Assembly (NCBI GenBank): GCA_020310875.1
Contig: CM035406.1
Location: 85,763,511 to 85,827,510 of the forward strand
Source of the DNA: Ceratopteris richardii
Taxonomy: Eukaryota; Streptophyta; Polypodiopsida; Polypodiales; Pteridaceae
Direction of reading: 5' to 3'
DNA length: 64,000 nucleotides
The notes under the pieces were generated by a model, which was not told the DNA's origin, did no database searches, and worked only from the letters and a program-made list of their open reading frames with translations. Numbering within the stretch: the first letter of the stretch is position 1; each line of letters begins with the position of its first letter. Both the position numbers and the translations under genes were made by a program. Positions 11,020 through 24,189 of the stretch are shown here, one piece after another.

Positions 11020-12054
11020 TGTTGGAAACAATGACAGAATAGCACAAAACCGTAAAATTCCAGCACCCCTAATTTTCAGTACTTAGCCAAATTTTGGATA
11101 CAAAAGGTCAAAAATTTTTATTAGCTTATCAGAAAGAGCTTGAAGAGATCTTGGTATATAACATTCAGTCATCAGATGTTCCAAATTAGGAGAAAACCCT
11201 AACCCTAATTTATGTGCAAAAGGGATTTTCAAATATTTGGATACCTCTCATCACATAGGCCAAGGAAAGCACTATGTCATATCTATCTGATGGCTAGAAT
11301 GGCTGAGTCGCAGCTGTAAAAACCCCAAAAAGACATTTTTATGATAAAAAATAGCTACCACTATTTTTGGAGTTAATTCCTCAAATTTGGGGCAAGAAAA
11401 ACTTTTTTGTATTAAAAACGCATATCATGGTGGGCAACAGACAACTATTTAGGAGACCCTTGGGGTCATAGTTCGGCATCAATTCAGATCATCCAAGAAT
11501 CAATGCTAGAGTGCTCTACTAGGAGGAGGACTTGGAGGAGGTGCGCTCTACTCTTCGTGAAGTTTTGGAGGAGATTCTATCAGCCAACCATCAGCATCAT
11601 TGTTGATTTACTGTGAGTAACAAGTCTATATCAGTTCCTTAGAATCCTTACTTGTTAAGTCACTAGTTTTTTATTTCGAATTTCTAAAACCCTAATTTCA
11701 TAATTAGGGTTTGCTGTAAAACAGTTCCAAACTGTTCATATTCTCTACGTTCTCACATACACACACTCTTCATACCTCTTAGGCACTTTACACACAAATT
11801 CTTGTATCTAGTTCCCTATTTTTGTCGAGATTCAGATTTTGTATCATCTACACACATTGTAATTTGACATTCATATATAAGATAGTAAGATAGTGTAGGT
11901 ATGTATTCTACCTTACCGTACACTTTGGAAAAAAATGTCTATCTCTTACTCATCTCTTTTTGAGTATTAAGGTGTGTATGCTAAGATTCATCTTTTGGAG
12001 GATCCTATAAACTTGTGATTAATATTGTTCTTGAGGCCCACCCCACTTCCAACA
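11020..12054 (+). mobile_element. Complete copia LTR (family C), 1035 bp
   Basis: The unit starts TGTTGGAA and ends TTCCAACA, an 8-bp perfect terminal inverted repeat typical of copia LTRs. Two bases later a perfect plant primer-binding site begins. No matching 3' LTR is in the window, because the internal region breaks off at about 13.15 kb against an element in the opposite orientation. Confidence 0.85.
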
Positions 12055-12056
12055 TT

Positions 12057-12068
12057 TGGTATCAGAGC
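12057..12068 (+). promoter_or_regulatory. Primer-binding site, tRNA-Met type
   Basis: TGGTATCAGAGC is the standard plant copia primer-binding site complementary to the 3' end of initiator tRNA-Met. Its place two bases after the LTR fixes the LTR end and the plus orientation. Confidence 0.9.
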
Positions 12069-12093
12069 ATAGTTGACATACACCCTTAACAAA

Positions 12094-13145
12094 ATGAGTG
12101 ATTATAGACTTGAGAATGAAGATAAGCTTGAGGGAGTGTCTAATTATCCAATGTGGAGTTTTATGATGATAAATCTATTGGTATCAAAGAACTTATGGAA
12201 TATTGTCAATGGCACTTATCCAAGGCCAAGACAAGTTAGAGAAGATGTTGTTTCATCTTCTAGAAGACCTACTATTCCTATTTCTCCTGAACAGGAGGTT
12301 AGTGAAGAAGAAGAAGGAAATACTTCCTCATTAGGAGTCTGTACTACTACCAGATTACTTCCTACAGAAGAGAAATCCAAATGGGAATCCAAATGGGATT
12401 CAAGGGATGTAGAAGCACTTTCATATACTGCTATGGAGTAAAGGGGCATATTATACCCCAAATTAGGTCATGTAGAACCTCTCGTCAAGTTCGGTTGGAG
12501 CTCGAGAATCTCTATCAGAGCAGAAAGCCTACTACGAAAGCTCATCTAAGGAGACAACTTGCCAACACAAGGGTGAGAGTTGGTCAGACAGCTCAGTCAC
12601 ACATTCTCAAGCTCAAAGATTTATGAGATCAGTTACTTAATGTGGGAGTCCATATGATAAAGACACTTATCAACTCACTTCCATCTTCATATCGTGCTTT
12701 TATTACTTCTTTCTCTCTTTCTACAAGAGATAGAGAACTCTAATTTGAAGAGTTGCAGTTCCTATTACTTGAAGATGAAGATCAACAAAAGAATATGGAA
12801 GAGAATGATGAAGCCATGTTATCGTCATCAAAGGGAAAGAAGAAGAAGAAGACCATATAGGAGAAGAAGAGTCCTCAAAATAGGAAGGAAAGTAAGTCCT
12901 CTACTCCTAAACCTTCTACTCCTACTGCTAATGGTTCCTCTACACCCAAAGAATACTGTACGAAACCAAGTCATTTCATAGCAAGATGTAGAACGAGGAT
13001 TTTTAATCAGAAGAAGAAAGCATCAAGTAATAGTGTTGAAGATGAGTCAAAAACTAAATCTTCAAAGGAATAATCTTATGCATGTGTTAGTATTGAAGAA
13101 TTCGGTTTTGATCAAGCAACATTAAATGCAATCTCTGGTAGTCCT
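12094..13145 (+). mobile_element. Copia family C gag region
   Basis: The gag reading begins at the ATG at 12094 shortly after the primer site. The start has the LEGVSNYPMWSFMM type of copia gag N-terminus, followed by an UBN2-like helical part, a Lys/Ser-rich linker and a Cys/His segment resembling a nucleocapsid knuckle near 12955-13000. The sequence reaches the approach to the protease region and then stops against the reversed fragment at 13.15 kb. Old, with several breaks. Confidence 0.7.
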
Positions 13146-13149
13146 TGGA

Positions 13150-13803
13150 TTTTTTATTTAGGAGAGCTTCGATAATCTACATTCTTCTAACATCTAACTT
13201 TGGATAATAATTTAGTAAAAATATCTATAGAATTCTCACTTGTAGGAACATAAATAAACTTAATGTTCTTCTTAGATACCTGATCAAGAATATTAATGAT
13301 AGTGAACTTCAATATACTTTGTTCTAGAATGATGAACATGATTCTTAGCAATAGCAATAGCACTTTGACTATCTAAATATATATGCTCTGGTAGATAAGC
13401 ATAAGCATCAAAATAACTTAAAATTTTATACAACCAAATAGCCTCATGTGTAGTTGTTATGGCAATCCTAACCCCTGCTTCACTTCAAAATGTAATTATT
13501 GTAGGTTAATTCTTATTATACCAAGAAATAAGGCATTATCCGACAAAGAAACAATGGATAATAGTAGACCTTCTTGAGTCCTTGTCACCTCCTCAACCAA
13601 AATCTTTGAACTATAAAATATGGTGACATAAGAAAGACCATAGCATAATTCATAGTTTCTTTCAAATATTTGAAAATTTTCTTGACTACTTTCCAATAAA
13701 TTTCAAAGGTTTGTGTATGAATCTTGAAACTTGAGAAACAACAAATTGAATGTCAGGATGCATATTACAAAGAAAAACCAAGCAACTAAGAAATTTACAG
13801 AAG

Positions 13804-13847
<44 letters not shown>

Positions 13848-13985
13848 CCTTCCCTCCCTCTGGTGAACTCAAAAGGTGTTTCATAGCTCGCAAGTATGTG
13901 GTAGCAAGAAGACACAAGTTGGGCATGATGTTCGATAGGATAGGGCATCTGATGTAACAAAAGCATAACACACCTAATATTCATG
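13150..13985 (-). mobile_element. Copia reverse-transcriptase/RNase H tail, reversed
   Basis: On the minus strand 13150-13500 has RNase H signatures (LDSQSAIAIAKN, SRTKYIEVHYH, YVPTSENSIDIFTK), preceded at 13500-13985 by sequence matching the end of the copia reverse-transcriptase region. It lies tail to tail with the family C gag, so one element has been joined to, or inserted into, the other. Broken fossil; a (CT)n tract at 13805-13845 lies inside it. Confidence 0.7.
13805..13845. repeat. (CT)n microsatellite
   Basis: About 20 uninterrupted CT units, followed by a C-rich stretch. Confidence 0.95.
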
Positions 13986-14340
13986 GGTATGAATTTTGAA
14001 AAAAATATATATTTATATTAGAAATTTATATGATAAAAAATAAATATATTTATATTAAAAATTTATGTATTATACCTATGTGAATAATTTATAATTATGT
14101 ATTAATTAAAAGGTAAAGTTACGACAAGAATTATTTAAATAATTAACTACTTAAATACCAAAATAATAAATATATATACATATACATATGTATATAGATA
14201 ATTTACGTGAGTGCATAACAAAGTGTAAGTTTAACTAATGATTAATCAGTTTTAGTATGCATAGTAAATTTAAGTTAACTAAAGAAGTCGAATGCGCATG
14301 TACATGTGTATATAAGTAGATGATTAAAGAATGATTGCTC
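13986..14340. other. Very AT-rich spacer
   Basis: Dominated by short ATATATTTATATT-like repeats and TATACATATG runs. No coding or regulatory feature can be supported. Confidence 0.6.
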
Positions 14341-14371
14341 CTAATGATCTTTTGCAGGTACGGATCTTTTC

Positions 14372-15900
<1,529 letters not shown>

Positions 15901-16258
15901 GTTAGAAATTAAGAAATCTAAGTATACATGAGTTAGTATAGGTTTAAGTTATGTATTGAATGTTAAATTATTCAATGAGTGTTTTATATTTACGAAAAGC
16001 ATACTTATTTCCTAATGACCTTTTGCATATCATTGCAAAGGAGATTACGAGATTACGAGTTTACAAGATTGCGACATTTGAAGATTGAAGAAACTTATGA
16101 TCATTTACAAATAGAATTTTGTATTGGATTATTTTCAAGAAATTGTATTAGAACTTATCATAAATTTTTGTATAGGTTTTAAATAGATTGATTTTGAAGT
16201 TCTTCATACTTTTACTCTGCAATTCAATTAAATTCTTTACATTTTGATTTCATATGTC
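15901..16258. other. Spacer, no gene seen
   Basis: AT-rich transition between the TGCATG tract and a coding-like block. The words AATGATCTTTTGCA (14336) and AATGACCTTTTGCA (16014) recur but have no evident meaning. Confidence 0.5.
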
Positions 16259-16685
16259 TAAAGATTTAGGGTCTACAAGTAGTTTTGAATTAGTGTCTAC
16301 AAACAGTTCTGATACTAATAGCAAAGAATTAGATAACTTTATTATAGGAACACTTTTCCATCTTCTATTGATAATACGTTTAATAACGAAAATATAGAAA
16401 TAGAAATAATTAAAGATAAAATAGTTGACGAAACTTTATATACAATAGAGTACAATCGTAATCGTTCCAAGATTTTACCATTAATTGCTATAGTTTTACG
16501 AGAACCGAAAAACAAAGAAGATCTATTTCCACCTAATTTAATAAGAAAAACTAATTCAAATCAAATTGAAACCGAAGTAGTTGATATAGTTAAAGATAAA
16601 CTAACTAGTGAGAAATTAGTTTTGTCTTCTCATTTAGAACCTATAAATAGATATAGGAAGGCACTTCCTTACGGCTCACAGTCCT
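16259..16685 (+). other. A-rich coding-like segment of unknown origin
   Basis: From ATGTCTAAAGATTTAGGG the plus strand reads as Lys/Glu/Asn/Ile-rich protein-like sequence, including ELDNFI and ILPLIAIVLREPKNKED. Codon use differs sharply from its neighbours. It could be the start of an old polyprotein from a mobile or virus-derived element; nothing recognisable such as protease or polymerase follows. It is broken. Confidence 0.3.
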
Positions 16686-16899
16686 AAGAATCTTGTTCTT
16701 TAATTACACTCAAATAGATTAAAAAACTATAGCTTTTATAATTCATAAACTAAAAATTCAATCCAAGACTTGAAGCATACTTAGAAGCACCCTGCGTGTA
16801 GTCACATGGTTAGGTTAGCGTGAATCTTTTAGATGAACGTCTGCCTCCCTTCACACCCCTCTACGATAGCATGCAACTCACCTCAAATACTTTATATCT

Positions 16900-17071
16900 T
16901 CTTGTACCCGAAATAGCAATGCTCTAGAATGATCTAGTGTCAACATGTGGCCATCATGCAATGCTCATTCCCATTGCCTATTAGGTACCTTAGGATATCC
17001 TCGATCTAGGAACCTCGGCTACTAACCCTTGTTCCACACACGCATCAAATGGTCTCTATAGATCAATATCT

Positions 17072-17113
<42 letters not shown>

Positions 17114-19740
17114 AAGATCATTTTCTTCAATCATCAATGATGGGAAGTACTTGTGAACGAGAGCTTCTGATTCCCAAGTAGGATATGTAAGTGATAATCA
17201 TCTCCAAGCTACTAGATATTCCTAGATGATATAGTTTCTCAATTGTTTATGTACCCTATCTAGTATCCTATCGAGAGAATGATTTGTGTTGTTAGTCTCC
17301 TACAAATTCATAATACATTTTATTAGAATATCCTATCTATACATATACTTTCTAAGTTTATTGACATGAAATACTGGATGGTCTCTACAACTTGGAGGAA
17401 GCTCTAATTAGTATGCAACATCAATAAGATTTTTAAATATCTTTCAAGGTCCTCAGAACCTTGGTAAAAGCTTTGTGCACTTCTCTATGGATAATGAAGT
17501 TGATCTTGGTGGCATTTGAAAAAAACTTTGTCTCATTCTTCAAAAACTTTAGGGTATCCCTTCTTGTCATCATATTCTTTAGACCTATTAGCTGCTTCTT
17601 TCATCTTGGCTTTAACTATTTCTAAATTTTCTTGAATATTTTATAGAAACCCCATAGCTCCAGGGCATTCCTATGGTACTAGAAGCTGTGGAACTCATGT
17701 CATACTTCATCTTCAAATGAGACATCCAAGTCACCTTACGAGGTCTAATGTTATATGGAAACTCTATTAAATGGAAAATAACTATCCTAGTTTGCCTGCC
17801 TCTGAGACACATATGCCCTCAACATGCCCTCTAATATCTATTTGACCCTCTCAATGTAACCATCTCACCGTGGGTATTCACCACTACTCATTTCTAATCA
17901 TGCTTTAAGATTTTCAAAGATAAACTTCCAAAAGTATCATGTGAATGTAGCATCCTTATCTCAAACTATGGATGTTGGTAACCCATGCAATATGAAAAAA
18001 TGCTATATAAAGATCTCCATTTCCTGTGGATCTTCTACCATCTCCTGTGTGAGTATGAAATGATCCATCTTGCTCAATATATCTACCACTACGAAAGTAG
18101 CATCCCACTTCCTTTGGGTCCATAGTAACCTTATTATGAAGTCAATGGATATAGTATCCTAGTTGTGGTTTGAAATCTATAAAGGATGTAAAAGACCTGG
18201 TGTCTTAACCCTCTTTGCCTTATTGATTTGACACATAAAGCATTCTGAAACATATGTGTGGACATCTCTGGCTAATCCAAGCCACCAAAATGTTCTTCTG
18301 ACAAGTTTTATGGTCTTTTCAACATCGGGATGTCAAGGGATATGGTATGCAAACACGTCCTTTTTGTTTAACTATTCCATTCTCTATTGAGAAATTGGAT
18401 TATAGAATCTCCCTTGTTTGATTTACTAGGGGAAGAAGTAGATAGAATTGCCTCATCTCCAATAATAGTGTCATCACTAATTAGTCTAGTAATATGTAAC
18501 AAGTGTGGATCTTCCAACTGTGATTCCTTTATCTCTTGAACCAATGACCTTTTAAGAACTATAAAGTTCATTTGATACATTATTTGAGATAATGGATTAG
18601 CTACTATATTCTCTTTGTCTCTTTTATACAAGATTTCCATACGAAACTCCTGCATGATCTTATCCTAATGAACCTATCTACCTCAAGAGATCTTACTGAC
18701 TACGAAAATACTTGAGTGTATGGTGATCTATGTATATCTTAAATTCTAGACCATAAAGATAGTGTCCCTAGACTTTAAGAGCATGCATCAATGCATACAA
18801 CTCATGTTCATGCATTGTCCAATTGCGTTGCAGACTAAATTTCTTACTTTCAAATGCTATAGGCTTACCATCTTGGCTTAGAATTACCCATATGTCTATG
18901 CTACTAACATCTATCTCTAACTCGAATGGCCTCCTTGGATCCACCACTTTGAGTAATTGAGCCTTGGAGATAGCTTGATTGATAATGTTAAAACTATCCT
19001 AATTTTCTTACTTCCATGCAAATGGAACTTTGTAATGAAGAATATTCATCATAAACATTGTTATCAATGAATAAGATTTTTGATAGAAATTGAAAAGTCC
19101 TAAAAATGACCAAAAAATCCCATCATCCTAAGGAGTTGCCCATGCGAAGATAACTAAGACCTTCTTGGGATTCGTCTTGACCCCATCAGCTGAAAATACA
19201 TGCCCTTAATACTCTATCTCAAAGAAATAGCTGACTTTTGTTGGGGTTTACAAACAAATGATTTTCTTTTGATTTATTCAACACTAACCTTAAATGACTT
19301 TTATGTTCATGCAAGGACTAGGTCAAAACATCTCAATCATGCAATCTCAAAATCCAATCTATACGAATAGGACTATATTTGTATAGGTAGACCAACTACT
19401 CGTTAGTCCCATGTCTTAGTGGCCTTCACATCAACAAACTTCAATGTGTAGGCATAATCTAACTGTGCGATGTTTAAGTCTACCCATCTCAAAAAATGAA
19501 AACTAATGACATTGTGTGTGGAGCCTCTATCAAATTAGGATTTATGAGTATTGAAGTTGTGATCTTTTTCTTTTTAGGAAAATCTTTAAAGTGATGCTTC
19601 TCTTAATAACAATAGCATAAACCTTATTTCATTGCCCTCTCTTTTTCATCAAGGGTAAGAATATACTTATTAAAAGTCCTCTTAGCTAGAGCAAACACTT
19701 TCCTTTTATTTGATCATGTACACTTGCTTAGCCTCTCTTT
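16900..19740 (-). mobile_element. Ty3/gypsy pol remnant
   Basis: On the minus strand the order is reverse transcriptase and Ty3-type RNase H (about 18.7-19.3 kb, with blocks like RRPFELEIDVSS, GKPIAFESKKFS and HELYALMHALK), the KENIVANPLSQ-like connector (near 18.6 kb), integrase (about 17.6-18.4 kb) and a C-terminal part. No intact LTR is recognised at either side. Old, with many breaks. A (CT)n tract at 17073-17110 lies beyond the integrase. Confidence 0.75.
17073..17110. repeat. (CT)n microsatellite
   Basis: About 19 CT units within the 3' part of the gypsy remnant. Confidence 0.95.
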
Positions 19741-20149
19741 GCGGCTATGCACTAATGTGCAACTGCTTAGCCTCTCTCTCGAAAAATTGCCGAAAAGGGA
19801 CTGCTTACTAATGGGAGATTAAGGAAATTGAAGAATAGTGTCTTTCCACGTGTACAAGAATATAACATTGCTGTCTCTTTTAACCGTATGAAGAATTTCT
19901 TTTTCTAATACAATTTTCTCTAAAAGCGCCGCTAAAGTTATGAAGAGTCTCATATTCAGTGTATAATTTCTTGGTTTGATGCAAAAAAAGATACTTTTGC
20001 ACACTTTACAAAGCATATTCTCCAATTTCCAACAAGGAATTAATTTTTGAAGATACGAAATATTTTTGGGTTCACAAAATTTCATGATCATTCAGCAACA
20101 GGGTTTACATCAAATCAAAAGTTTCCACGTGTACAAAGCCTTTTTCTCT
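19741..20149. other. Spacer with two CCACGTGTAC words
   Basis: No gene seen. TTTCCACGTGTACAA occurs at about 19840 and 20128; the second stands about 20 bp before a TATA-like box. CACGTG is the plant G-box core. Confidence 0.4.
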
Positions 20150-21005
20150 ATAAATACTACCAAAATTTCTGAAATTCGGTTTCTCACTTTGAACATTCTT
20201 CTTCTCCTAAGTTTCAAATTGAAGAGATGCGGTTGGTTTGCACGAGTACAACATGTGTACAACGCTAAGGATCTTGTTCTAGAAAATCATCTGCAATTCC
20301 CTTCGTACTGTAAGTGAAGTTTGACAATGCTCTTCTATCATTCCAGTTGTTATTGTATAATAAAAAATATGTTTTTGTATTGGAGATATCTTTCCTTCCA
20401 ATATTGTGGAATGACAACGTGCATTCAGAGTTCTTCATAAGGAATATGCAGAACTCATGTATGCAGACAAATCTGTTCAATTTTTCAATAGCATAGAGTT
20501 ATTTGTCCATTATGCAGATTATCAAGTGCCATCAGGGAGGAGTTCTTATGGAAATCTTGTACATGTACCTGGTCCTTGCATCTCTTCATTAGATTGAGAT
20601 GCTCCTAATCATTCAAGAGTTGCAAGTTTTCTATGCAAAATTAAATTTGACATCCAAAAGGCAATGTCAGGAGGCCGAATTTCGAGAAGGATAAAGATTC
20701 AATGGTTTTTGCCTATTCATGTCTTTGTAGCATGCTTTAAAAGCATGTTATTACAGAAAACAAAAACAATGTGGTTGAATAGGAGAGTCTCTATTTCAGA
20801 GATTGATGATGTTTTAGGTAGGGAATGGGATAGCAAAGAAGTTCAAAAGCTAGGTGACATTATTTTATGTAAAGTTAGTCCGAATTCTCTTTCAATCTCA
20901 TATCAGATAGATGATGCAATAGTTAACATGAGATCAGAGAAGTCATTATCTTGCATAAGTTGCCTGCCACCAAGGGTTATTAAGTTCCAACCTTTAAGAT
21001 TATAA
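20150..21005 (+). CDS. Unrecognised gene candidate with TATA box
   Basis: CTCTATAAATACTACC at about 20147-20162 is a good TATA box, with a G-box word upstream and a pyrimidine-rich leader downstream. Coding-like sequence appears at about 20420-20590 (KEYAELMYADKSVQFF, then HYADYQVPSGRSSYGN) and, after one in-frame stop, at 20664-21005 (contains SISEIDDVLGREWDSKEVQKL). A possible small intron has GTAAGT at 20310 and ATTCCAG at about 20346. No domain is recognised. It sits just outside the CENH3/ULP block and could be part of the same mobile or duplicated unit. Probably a damaged gene. Confidence 0.35.
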
Positions 21006-21660
21006 CAAGTTAACCCTGACATTCTACATAATGTATCTTCCTTTAATAGAAGCTTCTATTAGTACTTCCATTGAATTTTCTTTGCAGGATGGTGACAAAG
21101 AATGTGTGTTAAATTATTAATTTTAAATATCTATATTCATATTTGAATTTTTTAATTTACTTTCAAGATTTTGATGAGGTTCTTATTGTACAATGATAAG
21201 AATATAAACCAAGACATTCTTAGATATTTTTTAAGGTCCTTTATTTCATATTTCCATTGATTTTTATTTGCACGAGTGAATTGATGACTTCAATTATCCC
21301 CCTTCATGTAAACTCATATTGGCATTTTTTTGTTTAATCTTAACATTCTGATGAGGTTCCAACTAAGAAATAATTATACAGGAACTTGCATAAGTTAATT
21401 CTAGATGAACAAGATATCTAGAATTCAATATCCAATTTCAATTTAGTTATTATAGTCTATCAAAGGTGCACATTAGTCTCAATTAAATAATTTGATTCTA
21501 TCCAACTTTTTTGTCCTCTAAGTAATGCAAGAGAAATTATCATGGTACACATAACAAGTAATATAAGAGAGGGTGGAGAACCTGGTTCAAATTCCAATTC
21601 CAGGTCTAGTATTTCAAAATTAGAAGAGCATGAAGGCATAAAATAGAGGAGACGAGATAA
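21006..21660. other. AT-rich spacer, no gene seen
   Basis: TTGATGAGGTTC / CTGATGAGGTTCC words recur, but no coding or structural feature can be supported. Confidence 0.5.
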
Positions 21661-21667
21661 GAGAAGA

Positions 21668-21734
21668 TGACCGATGCAAGCGACTAGTGCAATCTGAACT
21701 TGTCGGATGGCCCTTATCGCTTAGATCGGTTGTG
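21668..21734. repeat. CGACCGATGCAAGCG palindrome, diverged outlier
   Basis: Left arm GACCGATGCAAGCGA, right arm TATCGCTTAGATCGGTTGTG. It is the leftmost and most diverged member of the 17-member hairpin family. Confidence 0.75.
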
Positions 21735-21831
21735 TTAGCAAACTACCGTGAGAGACTTCAACAAGTGACCTTGCGTAAAGATTTGACTCATGAGTATAGA
21801 AACAACTGGCAACAACGATGAAATGGATAAT

Positions 21832-21899
21832 ACGAACGATGCAAGCGATAGGGGCAATCCAAAATTCTCCGATTCCCCGTATCGCTTGCATGGGTCGTG
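21832..21899. repeat. CGACCGATGCAAGCG palindrome
   Basis: Left arm ACGAACGATGCAAGCGATA followed by GGGG, mirrored by CCCC and TATCGCTTGCATGGGTCGT. The inner GGGG/CCCC extends the stem. Confidence 0.85.
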
Positions 21900-22221
21900 T
21901 CCTCTTAATTCTTTATATCCTTTTGTATCTTCTCCAATTTAAACTTTCCAACAGGAATGAAGTAAGAAACCCACAATGCATTCATATTTGTGACACGAAA
22001 AAATTTAATTGGACCATGCAATGAACTTTTGTTTAACTCTCAAGAGGTTCAATACAACTGTATATTTCTCAAGCATAAAATATTGTAAAGGAAAAAGAAT
22101 ATGGTTATAATGACCATCTTCCAGATGAAGATTGGCATAAGCACATACAATTTGTACATAAATAAATCTTCCAACCTATGTTGGTTTTACAATAGATTTC
22201 AATCTAAGACTCAAAAATGAT

Positions 22222-23749
22222 TCAACCCTTTCTATCCTTTTTGGAGCCCTGTTTTCTCTGTTGCTTCTGTCCCTTTTTGGAGCTTTCAGCTTGACTCTTT
22301 TTGTTGTTCCCATGCTTTAATGGTGAGTGAAGAGGAAGCCCTTTCTTTCTATCTTCATACTTTTTTTTATCAGGTGGAGGGGGTGGAGGTGAGTCTAGAT
22401 CATATGGGCAGATTGCATGTTTCATGATGCCATTAATTGCTCTCCATGTGATCAAGATGATCCATGCATCTGGGTAGTCTGATAAATTCAATTCAGGATT
22501 GTAAAACCTTCTTTCCAAGAATCTTACAGCATTTGCAATCACTCTCCAACCACATGATGTTGAGTCTTTGTATGTATCCAAATTGCTTTTGTTCATTCAT
22601 TTTAGCAATTCCAGGAAAACTCTGATCAATATGCATCTTGAGAAGCTTTGCAGCACTGCATTGTAAACTAAAAATCGGAATGGATGGCATGGCTTTAAAA
22701 TAGAGAAAAACAAAATGTATAGTAACTTACACTTTGCAATTCCCATGTTGTGATTGAAGAGAATTGAGGAAAAGAGCTTGATATGCATTGAAGTCCACAA
22801 TAATCAAACTTCAATGGCCCCTCTCAATGAGTTGCATGTAAATATACTTTCTTAAATGAAACAAATATCTTTCCAAAATGAAGATGAATACTTACTTTTC
22901 AATATATGGGTAGATAACACATTCTACCTCTTCTGTAAAATCATGTACAAAGGACTTGGAATCTCCATGTTTATCCAGAAAACACTGTGTCACCAGAGGA
23001 TCTAAAATAAATACTTTTCTTTGAACTGCTTCCTCACATTGTTGAAGAAGAAACCTACAAATCAAGAAATAAAAATTCAGTTAAGGAACTAGAAAATTAA
23101 GCAAAACAAAAGCATTTTAAGGCCTCTAGATATACCTGAGTGAAATGTTGACCACACTATCTAATATTTCAACATGAAGCCCCCTTAACATTTTGTTGTC
23201 TTCAGGTCTAATGTCAAGAAACCAATCTTTTTGCCATGGCATTGCAACATTAACTATTATCTGCCCATCTTCTTTCTTGAGGAGCTCTTTATTTGCTTTC
23301 TGTAACTTTTGAATCTGAGTTAAGATGACACTTTCCTCTGTAAATAATCCCTGCTTTTTCCTCTCCTCCTCACTATTTGCTGCAGTTCTAGTTTCATGAT
23401 CATGAGTGACTTGAGGGTTAATCTCTTCAATGACAACTCTTGTTTTGGGTGCTCGATCTGGAGGTATATTTAAAATATCAAAGAATTTCTGATCATGGTG
23501 ATCAATAGGAACGAGAGCTTTATCAAATTTATATCTTAATCTTGAAACAATAACATAATCCTTCGCCATTAGTGTTACCCTATGAGAATGAGAAGCACAT
23601 AAAAAGGCATCATTCATAAAATCAATAGAAAAGTCCTCAGCAGCTTCTTGCAGGCATAGAAGTGCTTGAGTTTGCCACCTCACATTGACAAAGGATGAGG
23701 TCTTCATCAAAGAACAGAGGTTGGCTGAGATCTGCTTGACAACTCCCAT
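22222..23749 (-). pseudogene. CENH3-like histone fold fused to ULP1-like protease, copy 1
   Basis: Exon A (23136-23749) starts inside the histone fold: VVKQI, RWQTQALLCLQEAAED, LCASHSHRVTLMAKD, then an extension with a coiled coil (TQIQKLQKANKELLKKEDG). Exon A ends CTCAG before GTATAT; exon B (22896-23054) follows TTGTAG, and the split Arg codon joins in phase. Exon B and exon C (22731-22820, after GAGAG) carry the ULP1/C48 pattern: EILDSVVNISLR, FLLQQ, then a His and SLIIVDF...FLNSL. Exon D (about 22222-22655) holds the catalytic-Cys motif KDSTSCGW, then a Pro-run and a basic tail. The Trp after the catalytic His is a TGA, and the Cys motif needs a frame change in exon D. The N-terminal exon is missing: 23749 abuts a hairpin half. 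ULP1-type enzymes cleave SUMO; activity here is unlikely. Confidence 0.7.
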
Positions 23750-23919
23750 ACGGTCGTGTCCATATTACCTAACGCAGAGAGCGCTCTCTATAGAACTTGT
23801 GAAGAAGCAGCTTAAAAACGTGGTGGTGATGGAACCTCGACGCTTGGCAAGTGTTGACAAAAGAAAATGAAAGAAATGAATAGGGAAGCTTAAATAGGTC
23901 CTAGAACTGAGTTGACCAT

Positions 23920-24110
23920 TGGTGCCACATGGCATGCCATCATTAGTCCACATCATATAGTCATTGTGAATTCCAATGTCTTTTGCCATGTGGCATGATT
24001 TGATTGGTCCACATCATCTATTTGTTGCATCGGCCACTTTGCCACGTGGCACTCTGTGATTGGTCCACGTCATTCGATTGTTACTTCTTCCCCCCTCGCC
24101 TATAAATAGC
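23920..24110 (+). promoter_or_regulatory. Promoter of plus-strand gene copy 1
   Basis: Three modules, at about 23923, 23985 and 24038, each read GCCA(C/T)(A/G)TGGCA, then (A)TTGGTCCAC, then RTCAT. The third has a perfect G-box palindrome TGCCACGTGGCA, a CCAAT box (reverse) and CCACGTCAT. TATAAATA lies at 24101-24108, about 195 bp before the ATG. ACGTCA next to TCGAT recalls the hexamer element of plant histone promoters; that link is inference. The minus-strand gene diverges from here. Confidence 0.7.
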
Positions 24111-24189
24111 TATTCCCTTCACAAACTCAAATTTTGAACCTTCAGAGAATTTGTCTCATATACATGCGCATTTTTCTTTCGTCCCCTGA

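Noticed and set aside
23585-23700. Ordinary histone H3 gene
   Set aside because: LLIP (in copy 3), RW, EAAED and RVTLM point to CENH3, and the long C-terminal extension is absent from canonical H3.
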